The position numbers and the translations under genes were made by a program. Shown in pieces: positions 53,682 to 62,255 of a stretch of 64,000 nucleotides of DNA. A model generated the notes under the pieces. The model had not been told where the DNA came from, did not search any database, and saw nothing but the letters and a program-made list of their open reading frames with translations. Position 1 is the stretch's first letter, and each line of letters opens with the position of its first letter. Origin of the DNA: Sphingopyxis sp. Root154 (GTDB lineage Bacteria > Pseudomonadota > Alphaproteobacteria > Sphingomonadales > Sphingomonadaceae); contig NZ_LMGI01000001.1 of the NCBI RefSeq assembly GCF_001427105.1, forward strand, positions 186,001 through 250,000, read 5' to 3'.

Positions 53682-54557
53682 TTGAACAAGCAACTGACCG
53701 TCGAGCAGTTCGTCGCCTCGCTGAAGAGCGGGATGACGATCGGGATTGGAGGCTGGGGCCCGCGCCGCAAGCCGATGGCGCTGGTCCGCGCGATCCTGCG
53801 TTCGGACCTGACCGACCTGACGATCGTCACCTATGGCGGCCCTGATGTCGGCATGCTGTGTGCCGCGGGCAAGGTGAAGAAGCTGATCTTCGGCTTCGTC
53901 TCGATGGATGCAATCCCGCTCGAGCCCTATTTCCGCAAGGCGCGTGAGGCGGGCACGCTCGACATTCTGGAACTCGACGAAGGCATGCTCCAATGGGGCT
54001 TGAAGGCTGCGGCGTTCCGCTTGCCCTTCCTCCCCACCCATGTCGGCATCGGCACCGACGTGATGACACACGGAGGGTTCAAGACCGTCCAGTCGCCTTA
54101 TGACGATGGCGAGGTCGTGCTGGCGATGCCGCCGCTCAAACTCGATGCCGCGCTGCTCCACGTCCATCGTGCCGACAAGCTCGGCAATATCCAGGCGCTC
54201 GGCCCCGACACCTATTATGACGAATGGTTCGCGCGCGCCGCGGACCGGACCTTCGTTTCGGCCGAGGAGGTCGTCGACCGGATGGACCATAGCTATCCCG
54301 AAGATGCCCGCGCCAACATCGTCGAGCGCTGTTTCATCCACGGCGTGGTCGAGGCGCCGCTCGGCGCGCATCCGACCTCGATGCCGCCTTCGTACGGCTG
54401 GGATATGAAACATCTCAAAGCCTATGCCGCAAGCGCACGCGAGGACGGCGGCTGGGACTCCTGGCTCGCCGGCACCGTCGGTGCTGACGAGGCGGGTTAT
54501 CTCGATCGCGCCGGCGGCAAGGACGCCATCGCCGCCCTCCCCCTTCCGATTTTCTGA
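53682..54557 (+). CDS. ipdA: Steroid C-ring hydrolase, CoA-transferase-like alpha subunit
   Basis: This 291-residue protein is of the CoA-transferase family I alpha type and is very like IpdA (KstR2 regulon), with SGMTIGIGGWGPRRKPMALV, AILRSDLTDLTIVTYGGPDV, the segment FVSMDAIPLEPYF and EGMLQWGLKAAAFRLPFLPT. IpdAB does not transfer CoA but hydrolyses the C-ring of COCHEA-CoA in steroid breakdown. The TTG at 53682 with GGAGAG upstream is the likely start, as no ATG lies in frame nearby. It leads the plus-strand operon and is followed 10 bp later by ipdB. Confidence 0.9.
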   Translation: MNKQLTVEQFVASLKSGMTIGIGGWGPRRKPMALVRAILRSDLTDLTIVTYGGPDVGMLCAAGKVKKLIFGFVSMDAIPLEPYFRKAREAGTLDILELDEGMLQWGLKAAAFRLPFLPTHVGIGTDVMTHGGFKTVQSPYDDGEVVLAMPPLKLDAALLHVHRADKLGNIQALGPDTYYDEWFARAADRTFVSAEEVVDRMDHSYPEDARANIVERCFIHGVVEAPLGAHPTSMPPSYGWDMKHLKAYAASAREDGGWDSWLAGTVGADEAGYLDRAGGKDAIAALPLPIF

Positions 54558-54567
54558 GGCGGACGAC

Positions 54568-55368
54568 ATGACAACCGCACCCGAATTCACCCTTTGCGAA
54601 CAACTGATCGTCGCTGCGTCCGAAGCGTGGCGCGGCAATGGCGAACTCGTCGCGACCGGTATCGGCACCGCGCCGCGGCTTGCCGCCTCGCTGGCCAAGG
54701 TGACCCACACCCCTGAGCTGATGATGACCGATGGCGAGGCCTTTCTGGTCGAAGAGCCGGTACCGCTCGGCCCGCGTGGCTATGACGATCGCAAGGCGGC
54801 AGGCTATCTGCCCTTCTCGCGCTTCTTCGATGCCGCGGTGTGGTCGGGCAAGCGCCACGCGATGGTGACGCCGAGCCAGATCGACCGCTTCGGACAGACG
54901 AACATCTCCTATCTCGGCGGCACCTATGATCAGCCGAAGGTGCAGATGCTCGGCGCGCGCGGCTTTCCGGGCAACTCGATCTATCACATCAACTCGATGT
55001 TCGTCCCCGCCCATTCGAAGCGCGTCTTCGTCGAAGGCGAGGTCGATATGGTTTCGAGCGTGGGTTATAATCCGGCGCGGCGCCTCGCGGGCGCAAATTT
55101 CGACCGCGTCGATCTGCGGCTGATCGTCACCGATCTTTGCGTGATGGACTTCGGCGGCGCAGATCACGAGATCCGCGTCATCATGCTTCATCCGGGCGTG
55201 CGCTTCGATCAGGCGCAGGATGCAACAGGCTTTGCGCTGACCGCCGCGCCCGAGATCCGGGAGACCCCCGCTCCCACTGTCGAGCAACTCGCGATCATCG
55301 CGCGGTTCGATCCGCACAATCTGCGGGCGAGCGTGATCAAGGACAATCCTGCAGGCAAGAGGAACTGA
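54568..55368 (+). CDS. ipdB: Steroid C-ring hydrolase, CoA-transferase-like beta subunit
   Basis: This 266-residue beta subunit (ATGIGTAPRLAASLAKVTHT, MMTDGEAFLVEEPVPLGPRG, RVDLRLIVTDLCVMDFGG) matches IpdB in size and pattern. A glutamate in the EGE-type segment (VEGEVDMVSS) is at a place where CoA-transferase-like enzymes have their active acid, though IpdAB acts as a hydrolase. It completes the heteromer with the preceding gene and is followed after 2 bp by a crotonase. Confidence 0.9.
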   Translation: MTTAPEFTLCEQLIVAASEAWRGNGELVATGIGTAPRLAASLAKVTHTPELMMTDGEAFLVEEPVPLGPRGYDDRKAAGYLPFSRFFDAAVWSGKRHAMVTPSQIDRFGQTNISYLGGTYDQPKVQMLGARGFPGNSIYHINSMFVPAHSKRVFVEGEVDMVSSVGYNPARRLAGANFDRVDLRLIVTDLCVMDFGGADHEIRVIMLHPGVRFDQAQDATGFALTAAPEIRETPAPTVEQLAIIARFDPHNLRASVIKDNPAGKRN

Positions 55369-55370
55369 GC

Positions 55371-56267
55371 ATGACCGACATCGTCCCGCGCCAGCCGCAA
55401 CAGCCGGTGTATGAAACCGACACGCCCGTCCGCTACGAAGTCGATGGTCCCGTCGCGTGGATCATCATGGACCGGCCGCAGTTCAACAACGCGCAGAACA
55501 GCCAGATGACTTACGCGCTCGACGCCGCTTTCCAGCGTGCGACCGACGACGATGCGATCAAGGTCATCGTGCTGAGCGGCGACGGCAAGCATTTCAGCGC
55601 CGGGCACGACATCGGCACGCCGGGGCGCGACCATCTGGTGCCCTTCGACCGCAAGCTGATGTTCGGCGATCACACCACCCGGCCCGGCGCCGAATTGCTT
55701 TATACCCGCGAGCAGGAAGTTTACCTCGGGATGTGCCGCCGCTGGCGGGACATCCCCAAGCCGACGATCGCGATGGTACAGGGCGCGTGCATCGCCGGCG
55801 GGCTGATGCTGGCGTGGGTTTGCGACCTGATCGTCGCCAGCGACGATGCTTTCTTTCAGGACCCCGTCAACCGCATGGGCATCCCGGGGGTCGAATATTT
55901 CGCCCATGGCTTCGAACTGCCGCCGCGCATCGCCAAGGGCTTCCTGCTGCTCGGCGAACGGATGCCCGCCGCGCGCGCATATCAATTCGGCATGGTCAAC
56001 GAAATAGTCCCGCGCGCCGAACTCAAGGACAAGGTGTCGGCGATGGCGCAGGAACTCGCGACCCGTCCGCGGCTTGGCAATTGGCTGACCAAGCAGGCGC
56101 TCAACCATGTCGAGGATCTGCGCGGCAAGCGCACCGCGATGGATGCGGTCTTCCACATGCACCATTTCGCCCATGCGCAGAATGATCTGGTCAGCGGCAA
56201 TTCGCTCGGCGGGCTCGACGGCGCGGCGATGGCCAAGGCGAACAAGAAAGCCGCGGGCGAGGGCTGA
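55371..56267 (+). CDS. Crotonase-family protein of the HIP operon
   Basis: This 298-residue crotonase has FSAGHDIGTPGRDH with a long insert and the oxyanion loop CIAGGLMLAWVCDLI. Both hydratase glutamates are missing, as in its paralogue at 38350. Related genes sit beside ipdAB in other proteobacterial steroid clusters. A hydrolase or C-C bond role on a bulky ring-derived CoA ester fits the context, but the reaction is not known to me. GAGG precedes the ATG. Confidence 0.86.
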   Translation: MTDIVPRQPQQPVYETDTPVRYEVDGPVAWIIMDRPQFNNAQNSQMTYALDAAFQRATDDDAIKVIVLSGDGKHFSAGHDIGTPGRDHLVPFDRKLMFGDHTTRPGAELLYTREQEVYLGMCRRWRDIPKPTIAMVQGACIAGGLMLAWVCDLIVASDDAFFQDPVNRMGIPGVEYFAHGFELPPRIAKGFLLLGERMPAARAYQFGMVNEIVPRAELKDKVSAMAQELATRPRLGNWLTKQALNHVEDLRGKRTAMDAVFHMHHFAHAQNDLVSGNSLGGLDGAAMAKANKKAAGEG

Positions 56268-56271
56268 TTCC

Positions 56272-57339
56272 GTGACCGACGCGCTGACCACCCCGCTGAC
56301 CCAGGCATTGGGATGCCGCCTGCCGGTGATCCAGACCGCGATGGGCTGGATCGCGACGCCTGAGCTGGTCGCGGCGTCGAGCAATGCCGGCGCATTCGGT
56401 TTTCTCGCCGGGGCGGTGATGAAGCCTGCCGAACTCGGCGAAGCGATCGCGCGGCTGCGCGACCTGACCCCGCACCGCTTCGGGGTCAATTTCCACAGCT
56501 TTCAGCCCGGCGCGGCCGAGATTGTCGATCTGATCGTCGCGAACAGCGACCGCGTCGGCGCGGTCAGTTTCGGGCGGGGGCCCGATGCGAAAATGATCGG
56601 CCGGTTCAAGGACGCCGGTATTCTGTGCATCCCCACCGTCGGCGCGGTCAAACATGCCGAGAAAATGGTTCAGCTGGGGTGCGAGATGATCACCGTGCAG
56701 GGCGGTGAAGGCGGCGGGCATACCGGCGCGGTCGCGACGACGGTGCTGTTGCCGCAGGTTCTCGACGCGGTTGACGTTCCGGTCGTCGCGGCGGGCGGCT
56801 TTGCCGACGGGCGCGGGCTCGCGGCGGCGTTGGCCTATGGCGCGGCGGGTATCGCGATGGGAACGCGCTTCCTGATGACCAGCGACAGCCCGATCCCCGA
56901 GAGTTCCAAATCGGCCTATGTCCGCGCCGGTACCGGCGACATTGTCGTGTCGACCAAGATCGACGGCATCCCGCAGCGGATGATCCTGACCCCCGCGATG
57001 CAACGCATCGAGGCATCGGGGAAGCTCGCGATGTGGAAACGCGCGATCGAGGCGGGGCTTGCGATGAAGCGCCAGACCGGCGCCAGCTTCGGCGAACTGC
57101 TGCGCGCCGCGCGCGGCATGACCAGCCACGGCAATCTGTCGCTGCCGCAAGCGATGATGGCGGCCGCCGCGCCGATGCTGATCCAGAAAGCGGTCGTGGA
57201 CGGCGACACCGACAACGGCCTGCTCGCGACCGGGCTTGTCGGCGGGCGCCTCGGGGATTTGCCGAGCTGTGCCGATCTTCTCTCTTCGATTGAAAAGGAT
57301 GCGCGCGCCCGCCTGGCCGCGCTGCGAGGACTGGACTAA
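56272..57339 (+). CDS. ipdC: Nitronate-monooxygenase-family FMN protein (IpdC-like)
   Basis: This 355-residue TIM-barrel FMN protein of the 2-nitropropane-dioxygenase family has LPVIQTAMGWIATPELVAAS, the FMN loops VQGGEGGGHTGAVATTVLLP and PVVAAGGFADGRG, and GIAMGTRFLMTSDSP. In M. tuberculosis the equivalent gene lies directly after ipdAB and IpdC acts in opening the steroid C ring by introducing a double bond. Its place here, after ipdAB and a crotonase, supports that assignment. GTG 56272 is preceded by GAGGG. Confidence 0.85.
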   Translation: MTDALTTPLTQALGCRLPVIQTAMGWIATPELVAASSNAGAFGFLAGAVMKPAELGEAIARLRDLTPHRFGVNFHSFQPGAAEIVDLIVANSDRVGAVSFGRGPDAKMIGRFKDAGILCIPTVGAVKHAEKMVQLGCEMITVQGGEGGGHTGAVATTVLLPQVLDAVDVPVVAAGGFADGRGLAAALAYGAAGIAMGTRFLMTSDSPIPESSKSAYVRAGTGDIVVSTKIDGIPQRMILTPAMQRIEASGKLAMWKRAIEAGLAMKRQTGASFGELLRAARGMTSHGNLSLPQAMMAAAAPMLIQKAVVDGDTDNGLLATGLVGGRLGDLPSCADLLSSIEKDARARLAALRGLD

Positions 57340-57343
57340 ACCC

Positions 57344-58093
57344 ATGCCGATACATTGCACCATCAAGGACCGGATCGCCGAAATCGTCTTCGACGTCCCG
57401 CCGGTCAACGCGTTCGACAGCGAAACATGGATGGCGATCCCCGCGATCGTCACCGCGGCGGCGAGCAATCCCGAGGTCAATTGCGTGCTGATCCGCGCCG
57501 AGGGCAAGGGCTTTTGCGGCGGGGTCGATATCAAGGAGATGCAGGCGCATCCCGAACGTATCACTCTCCTCAATCGCGGCAATTACCTGACCTTCAAGGC
57601 GATCCGCAACGCCGAGGTGCCGGTGATCAGCGCCGTCCATAAATTCGTCATCGGCGGCGGCATCGGTATTTGCGGCGCCAGCGACAGCATCATCGCAGCA
57701 GACGACGCCTATTTCTCGCTGCCCGAGGTCGATCGCGGCGCGATGGGCGGGGCTTCGCACCTTTCACGCATGTTGCCGCTGCACAAGGTGCGCGCGGCCT
57801 TCTTCACCGGCGGCACGATTCCCGCCGAGGACGCGTGGCGGCTGGGCGCGATCGAGAAGGTCGTGCCGCGGGCAGACCTCGAAAGCGAAGCGCGCGCGTT
57901 TTGCGCGGTGATCGCATCGAAATCGCGCAAGGCGCTGGTGATTGCCAAGGAGGCGCTGAACGGGCTCGAGGAACGCGACGTCGACCGCGGCTACCGCTGG
58001 GAACAGGGCTTCACGCTGGAAATGTATATGCACGAAGACAGCCAGAAATCGCGCGATGCCTTTGTCGAGACGGGCAAGGCGGCGGAATTCTGA
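57344..58093 (+). CDS. echA20: EchA20-like steroid D-ring hydrolase (crotonase)
   Basis: This 249-residue crotonase has the EchA20-specific pattern: DVPPVNAFDSETW, AEGKGFCGGVDIKEM, GGGIGICGASDSII, SLPEVDRGAMGGASHLSRML and YRWEQGFTLEM. In the HIP pathway this enzyme opens the D-ring of 5-OH-HIC-CoA by hydrolysis. The second crotonase glutamate (in LPEVDRG) is kept and the first is a Gly, as in EchA20. It overlaps the next acyl-CoA dehydrogenase by one base, in a tightly coupled operon. Confidence 0.88.
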   Translation: MPIHCTIKDRIAEIVFDVPPVNAFDSETWMAIPAIVTAAASNPEVNCVLIRAEGKGFCGGVDIKEMQAHPERITLLNRGNYLTFKAIRNAEVPVISAVHKFVIGGGIGICGASDSIIAADDAYFSLPEVDRGAMGGASHLSRMLPLHKVRAAFFTGGTIPAEDAWRLGAIEKVVPRADLESEARAFCAVIASKSRKALVIAKEALNGLEERDVDRGYRWEQGFTLEMYMHEDSQKSRDAFVETGKAAEF

Positions 58094-59256
58094 TGGACCT
58101 CGTCTATACCCCCGAACAACAGGATTTCCGCGCCGAGGTGCGTGCGTGGATGGACGCGCATGTGCCCAGGGAGCCGCTCGTGACGCTCGAATGCCGCGAA
58201 GGCTTCGACCAGCATGTGATCTGGGAACGTACGCTCGCGAGCGGAAACTGGGGCATGGTGACATGGCCCGAGGCCTATGGCGGGCGCGGGCTCGATTTGA
58301 TCCAGTGGCTGATCTTCGAGGAAGAATATTTCCGCGCCGGCGGCCCCAATCGCGCCAACCAGAATGGCATCTTCCTGCTCGGCCCGACGATCATGGAATT
58401 CGGCACGCCCGAACAAAAAGCGCGCTTCCTGACCCCGATGGCGAAGGGCGAGACGATGTGGGCGCAGGCATGGTCCGAACCGGGCGCCGGGTCCGATATG
58501 GCGGCGATCGGCAGCAAGGCGGTGCGCGACGGCGATCATTATGTGATCAGCGGCCAGAAAACCTGGTCGAGCCGCGCGGCCTTCGCCGACTGGGGCTTCG
58601 GCATTTTCCGCACCGAAGAGGGCAGCAAGCGCCACAAGGGCTTAAGCTTCATCCTGTTCGATTTGAACAGCCCCGGCATCACCCGCCGCCCGATCCGCCA
58701 GCTCCACGGCGACACCGGCTTTGCCGAATTGTTCTTCGACGAGGTGCGCGTGCCGGTCGAAAACCGCATCGCGGGCGAAGGCGAAGGCTGGAAGGTCGCG
58801 ATGGCGACCGCGGGTTTCGAACGCGGGCTGATGCTGCGCTCGCCCGGCCGGTTTCAGGCGACCGCGAAACGGCTGGTCGATCTGTATCGCAAGCATGAGG
58901 CCAAGGCGTCGCCCGCGGCGCGCGAGGCGGTGATGACCGCGTGGATGCAGGCGCAGGCTTATGCGTACAACACCTATACCGTCGCCGCGAAGATCATGGC
59001 GGGCGGGTCGATCGGGGCAGAGGCGAGCCTCAACAAGATTTTCTGGTCCGAACTCGACCGCGCGATGCACCGCACCGCGATGCAATTGCTGGGTGCGGCG
59101 GCTGAACTCCGCCGTTTCGACGATGGCCGGATGAACCAGTGGCTGGAGGGCTATATCTTCTCGCTATCGGGACCGATCTACGCCGGATCGAACGAAATTC
59201 AGCGCAATATCACCGCCGAACGATTGCTCGATTTGCCCAGAGTGGGAGCGGGCTGA
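58093..59256 (+). CDS. Acyl-CoA dehydrogenase, large subunit type
   Basis: This 387-residue acyl-CoA dehydrogenase has AWSEPGAGSDMAAIGSKAVR, ISGQKTWSSRAAFADWGFGI and the C-terminal YAGSNEIQRNITAERLL. It is like the FadE26/FadE31 class that works with a shorter partner as an alpha2beta2 enzyme on steroid substrates. The partner is likely the next gene, with which it shares a TGATG overlap. It is FAD-dependent and cytoplasmic. The exact Fad number is not certain. Confidence 0.87.
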   Translation: MDLVYTPEQQDFRAEVRAWMDAHVPREPLVTLECREGFDQHVIWERTLASGNWGMVTWPEAYGGRGLDLIQWLIFEEEYFRAGGPNRANQNGIFLLGPTIMEFGTPEQKARFLTPMAKGETMWAQAWSEPGAGSDMAAIGSKAVRDGDHYVISGQKTWSSRAAFADWGFGIFRTEEGSKRHKGLSFILFDLNSPGITRRPIRQLHGDTGFAELFFDEVRVPVENRIAGEGEGWKVAMATAGFERGLMLRSPGRFQATAKRLVDLYRKHEAKASPAAREAVMTAWMQAQAYAYNTYTVAAKIMAGGSIGAEASLNKIFWSELDRAMHRTAMQLLGAAAELRRFDDGRMNQWLEGYIFSLSGPIYAGSNEIQRNITAERLLDLPRVGAG

Positions 59257-60188
59257 TGGAATTTCTGCTGAACGAAGACCAGCTCGCGCTGGCCGAAACC
59301 ATCCGCGATTATCTGGCGGGCACCCACGGCCCCGACGTGCTGCGCAGACTCGATGCGGGCGACAATCGCGATCCCGTGATCTGGCAGGGGCTCGTTGACA
59401 TGGGGCTCACCGGCCTGCTGGTTCCCGAGGAGTTCGGCGGGCTTGGCCTTGGCCTTGTCGATGCGACTTTGATCGCGCGCGAATGCGGGCGGGCTTGCCT
59501 CGCCGAACCGCTGGTCGACACCGCCTTCGTCGTGGTGCCGTGGTTGTTGGCTCAGGGCGAGACCGAGCAAATGGCCGCGATCGTCGCCGGGACCGCGAAG
59601 CCGTCGGTCGCGCATGCGATCAACCCGTGGGTCAGCGACGGCGAGGGCGCCGCGCTCGACAGCATCGACCCGCTGCGCAATCTGACGCGCCAAGCCAATG
59701 CGGCTTCGTCGGATCCGCTGCTGCTCGATCTCGGCGCACTGATGTCCGCCGCGCAGCTTGTCGGCCTCGCGGAAGCAATGCTCGACCAGTCGGCGGCCTA
59801 TGCCAAAATCCGCACCCAGTTCGGCCAGCCGATCGGCGCGTTCCAAGCGGTGAAGCATCAACTCGCCACCGCCGCGGTCGCGATCGAATTTGCCAAGCCG
59901 GTGGTGTGGCGCGCGGCGCAGGCGCTGACCGATGGTCTGTCCAGCGCATCCGTCCACATCAGCCATGCCAAGGTCGCCGCGACCGACGCCGCGATCCAAA
60001 TGGCCGAGACCGCGATCCAGGTCCATGGCGCGATGGGATATACTTATGAGGTCGACCTGCATTTCTGGATGAAGCGCAGTTGGGCGCTCGCCGGGGCGTG
60101 GGGCAGCCGCGCCTTCCACCTCAAACGCATCGACGACGCCGTGATCGGCGGGGGGCTGGCGATCGGCCCCGCACACACATTCGCATAA
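59256..60188 (+). CDS. Acyl-CoA dehydrogenase, short subunit type
   Basis: This 310-residue protein is shorter than a normal acyl-CoA dehydrogenase (about 380), with a reduced middle beta-domain. The N- and C-terminal helical domains are kept (PEEFGGLGLGLVDATLIARE, AKIRTQFGQPIGAFQAVKHQ, AIQVHGAMGYTYEVDLHFWM). This is typical for the beta partner in heteromeric steroid dehydrogenases such as FadE32/FadE33. It probably pairs with the preceding gene. Confidence 0.86.
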   Translation: MEFLLNEDQLALAETIRDYLAGTHGPDVLRRLDAGDNRDPVIWQGLVDMGLTGLLVPEEFGGLGLGLVDATLIARECGRACLAEPLVDTAFVVVPWLLAQGETEQMAAIVAGTAKPSVAHAINPWVSDGEGAALDSIDPLRNLTRQANAASSDPLLLDLGALMSAAQLVGLAEAMLDQSAAYAKIRTQFGQPIGAFQAVKHQLATAAVAIEFAKPVVWRAAQALTDGLSSASVHISHAKVAATDAAIQMAETAIQVHGAMGYTYEVDLHFWMKRSWALAGAWGSRAFHLKRIDDAVIGGGLAIGPAHTFA

Positions 60189-60197
60189 GGAAATCTG

Positions 60198-61349
60198 ATG
60201 GCCGAAGCTTATATCATCGACGCGGTGCGCACGCCGATCGGGCGGAAGAAGGGCAGCCTCGCCGCCGTCCATCCCGCCGACCTTGGCGCGCATCCGATCA
60301 AGGCGCTGATTGCGCGCACCGGCATCGACGCGGGCGCGGTCGACGATGTCGTCTGGGGCTGCTGCGACACGATCGGGCCGCAGGCGGGCGACATTGGGCG
60401 CACCGTCTGGCTCGTCGCGGGGATGCCGCAGCATGTCCCCGGCACGACGGTCGATCGCCAGTGCGGATCGTCCCAGCAGGCGCTGCATTTCGCGGCGCAG
60501 GGCGTGATGAGCGGGACGCAGGATCTGGTCGTCGCGGGCGGATCGCAGGCGATGAACGCCATCCCGATCAGCGCCGCCATGTACGCCGGCGAACCCTATG
60601 GCTTCACCAATCCGTTCAACACGTCGCCCGGCTGGATCGCGCGCTATGGTGATGGTTTGCTCAACCAGATCAACTCGGCCGAAATGATCGCCGACAAATG
60701 GGGCATCAGCCGCGCCGAGATGGAGGAATTCGCCTTCGCCTCGCACCAACGCGCGCAGGCCGCGACCGATGCCGGCTGGTTCGCCAATGAAATCGCGCCG
60801 CTCGAGGGGCTGGCGCAGGACGAAACAATCCGCCCCGGAACGACGCGCGAAGGGTTGGCCGAGCTGCGGCTGATCCAGGAAGGCGGCAAGATCACCGCGG
60901 GCATCTCCAGCCAGAATTGCGATGGCGCCGCAGCGCTGCTGATCGCGTCTGAGGCGGCGGTGAAGGATCACAACCTCACTCCGCGGGCGCGCATCCACCA
61001 TCTGTCGGTACGCGCCGACGATCCCGTGTGGATGCTCACAGCGCCGATCCCCGCGACGCAATATGCGCTGACGAAGGCAGGGATGACCGTCGCCGACATC
61101 GACCTGTTCGAATGCAATGAAGCGTTTGCCAGCATTCCGATGGCGTGGATGAAGGAACTCGGCATCCCGCATGAAAAGGTCAATGTCCACGGCGGCGCGA
61201 TAGCGCTCGGCCATCCGCTCGGCGCGACCGGCGCACGGTTGATGACGACGATGCTCAATGCGCTTGAGCGTACCGGCGGTCGCTATGGTCTCCAGACCAT
61301 GTGCGAAGGCGGCGGTCAGGCCAATGTCACGATAATCGAGAGGCTGTAA
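60198..61349 (+). CDS. fadA6: Acetyl-CoA acyltransferase (FadA6-like)
   Basis: This 383-residue thiolase has the nucleophile TVDRQCGSSQQA (Cys89), CNEAFASI, GGAIALGHPLG (His339) and the second active cysteine in TMCEGGGQANV (Cys369). All are intact, so it is degradative. The location between acyl-CoA dehydrogenases and SDR and next to ipdABC matches FadA6, which performs the last thiolysis steps of the ring remnant. AAGGAAA precedes the ATG and the stop overlaps the next start by one base. Confidence 0.88.
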   Translation: MAEAYIIDAVRTPIGRKKGSLAAVHPADLGAHPIKALIARTGIDAGAVDDVVWGCCDTIGPQAGDIGRTVWLVAGMPQHVPGTTVDRQCGSSQQALHFAAQGVMSGTQDLVVAGGSQAMNAIPISAAMYAGEPYGFTNPFNTSPGWIARYGDGLLNQINSAEMIADKWGISRAEMEEFAFASHQRAQAATDAGWFANEIAPLEGLAQDETIRPGTTREGLAELRLIQEGGKITAGISSQNCDGAAALLIASEAAVKDHNLTPRARIHHLSVRADDPVWMLTAPIPATQYALTKAGMTVADIDLFECNEAFASIPMAWMKELGIPHEKVNVHGGAIALGHPLGATGARLMTTMLNALERTGGRYGLQTMCEGGGQANVTIIERL

Positions 61350-62254
61350 TGACACTTTGCGAAGGGCGGACCGTCATCATCACCGGCGCGGCGCGCGGGC
61401 TGGGCAAGGCTTATGCGCTGGGCTTCGCGGCCGAGGGTGCCAATGTCGTGGTCAACGACATTGGCACATCGCTGGCGGGTGAAGGGCGCGACACGTCGGC
61501 GGCGGACGCCGTGGTTGCCGAGATCAACGCGGGCGGCGTCGGCAAGGCGATCGCCAATTATGAAGACGTCACCGACTGGGATGCCGCCAAGCGCATCGTC
61601 GATGCCGCGATTGCGGCGTTCGGCGACCTGCATGTCGTGGTGAACAATGCCGGAATCGTCCGCGACCGGATGTTCGTGTCAGCGACGCTCGACGAATGGG
61701 ATTCGACGATGCACGTCCATCTGCGCGGCCATTTCTGTATTGCGCGGCATGCAGTCGATTATTGGCGCGGGCGGCAGAAACAAGGCCATGCGGTCGACGC
61801 GCGGATCATCAACACGACTTCGGGGGCGGGACTTCAAGGTTCCATCGCGCAGGCGGCTTATTCGACCGCGAAGGGTGGCATCGCCTCGCTCACGCTGGTT
61901 CAGGCGGCCGAGCTTGGCCGCTATGGCATCACCGCCAATGCGCTCGCGCCCTCGGCGCGGACGCGGATGACCGAACAGGCGTTCGCCGACAAGATGGCGA
62001 CCGGGGGTGATGCCTTCGACGTCATGGACCCCGCCAATATCGCGCCGACGGTGGTGTGGCTGGGCAGCGCCGAAAGCGCGCATGTGACGGGCTGCGTCTT
62101 CGAACTCGAAGGCGGCAAGATCATGCTCGAGGACGGTTGGCGCGAAGGGCCGCAGGTCGGCAAGCAGGAAAAATGGGCGCCCGCCGATGTGGGCCGTGCG
62201 GTCGACGCCCTGCTTGGCGAACGGAGCGAACCGCGCCGGGTCTGGGGCAGCTAA
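61349..62254 (+). CDS. Short-chain dehydrogenase (about 300 aa, MFE2-like)
   Basis: This 301-residue SDR has TGAARGLGKAYALGFAAEGA, VVNDIGTS, NNAGIVRDRMFVSA and the active site NTTSGAG...YSTAK. The extended length and NNAGIVRDR pattern are those of the dehydrogenase in multifunctional enzyme 2, which oxidises 3-hydroxyacyl-CoAs. Within the HIP operon it would supply the 3-oxoacyl-CoA for the thiolase just before it. IpdF is an alternative assignment. Confidence 0.86.
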   Translation: MTLCEGRTVIITGAARGLGKAYALGFAAEGANVVVNDIGTSLAGEGRDTSAADAVVAEINAGGVGKAIANYEDVTDWDAAKRIVDAAIAAFGDLHVVVNNAGIVRDRMFVSATLDEWDSTMHVHLRGHFCIARHAVDYWRGRQKQGHAVDARIINTTSGAGLQGSIAQAAYSTAKGGIASLTLVQAAELGRYGITANALAPSARTRMTEQAFADKMATGGDAFDVMDPANIAPTVVWLGSAESAHVTGCVFELEGGKIMLEDGWREGPQVGKQEKWAPADVGRAVDALLGERSEPRRVWGS

Positions 62255-62255
62255 G

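Noticed and set aside
59199..61355. A 718-codon open frame on the minus strand
   Set aside because: It lies opposite a tight operon of acyl-CoA dehydrogenase and thiolase genes with clear motifs. Long antisense frames are common in DNA of this GC content, and the product has no family-like sequence.
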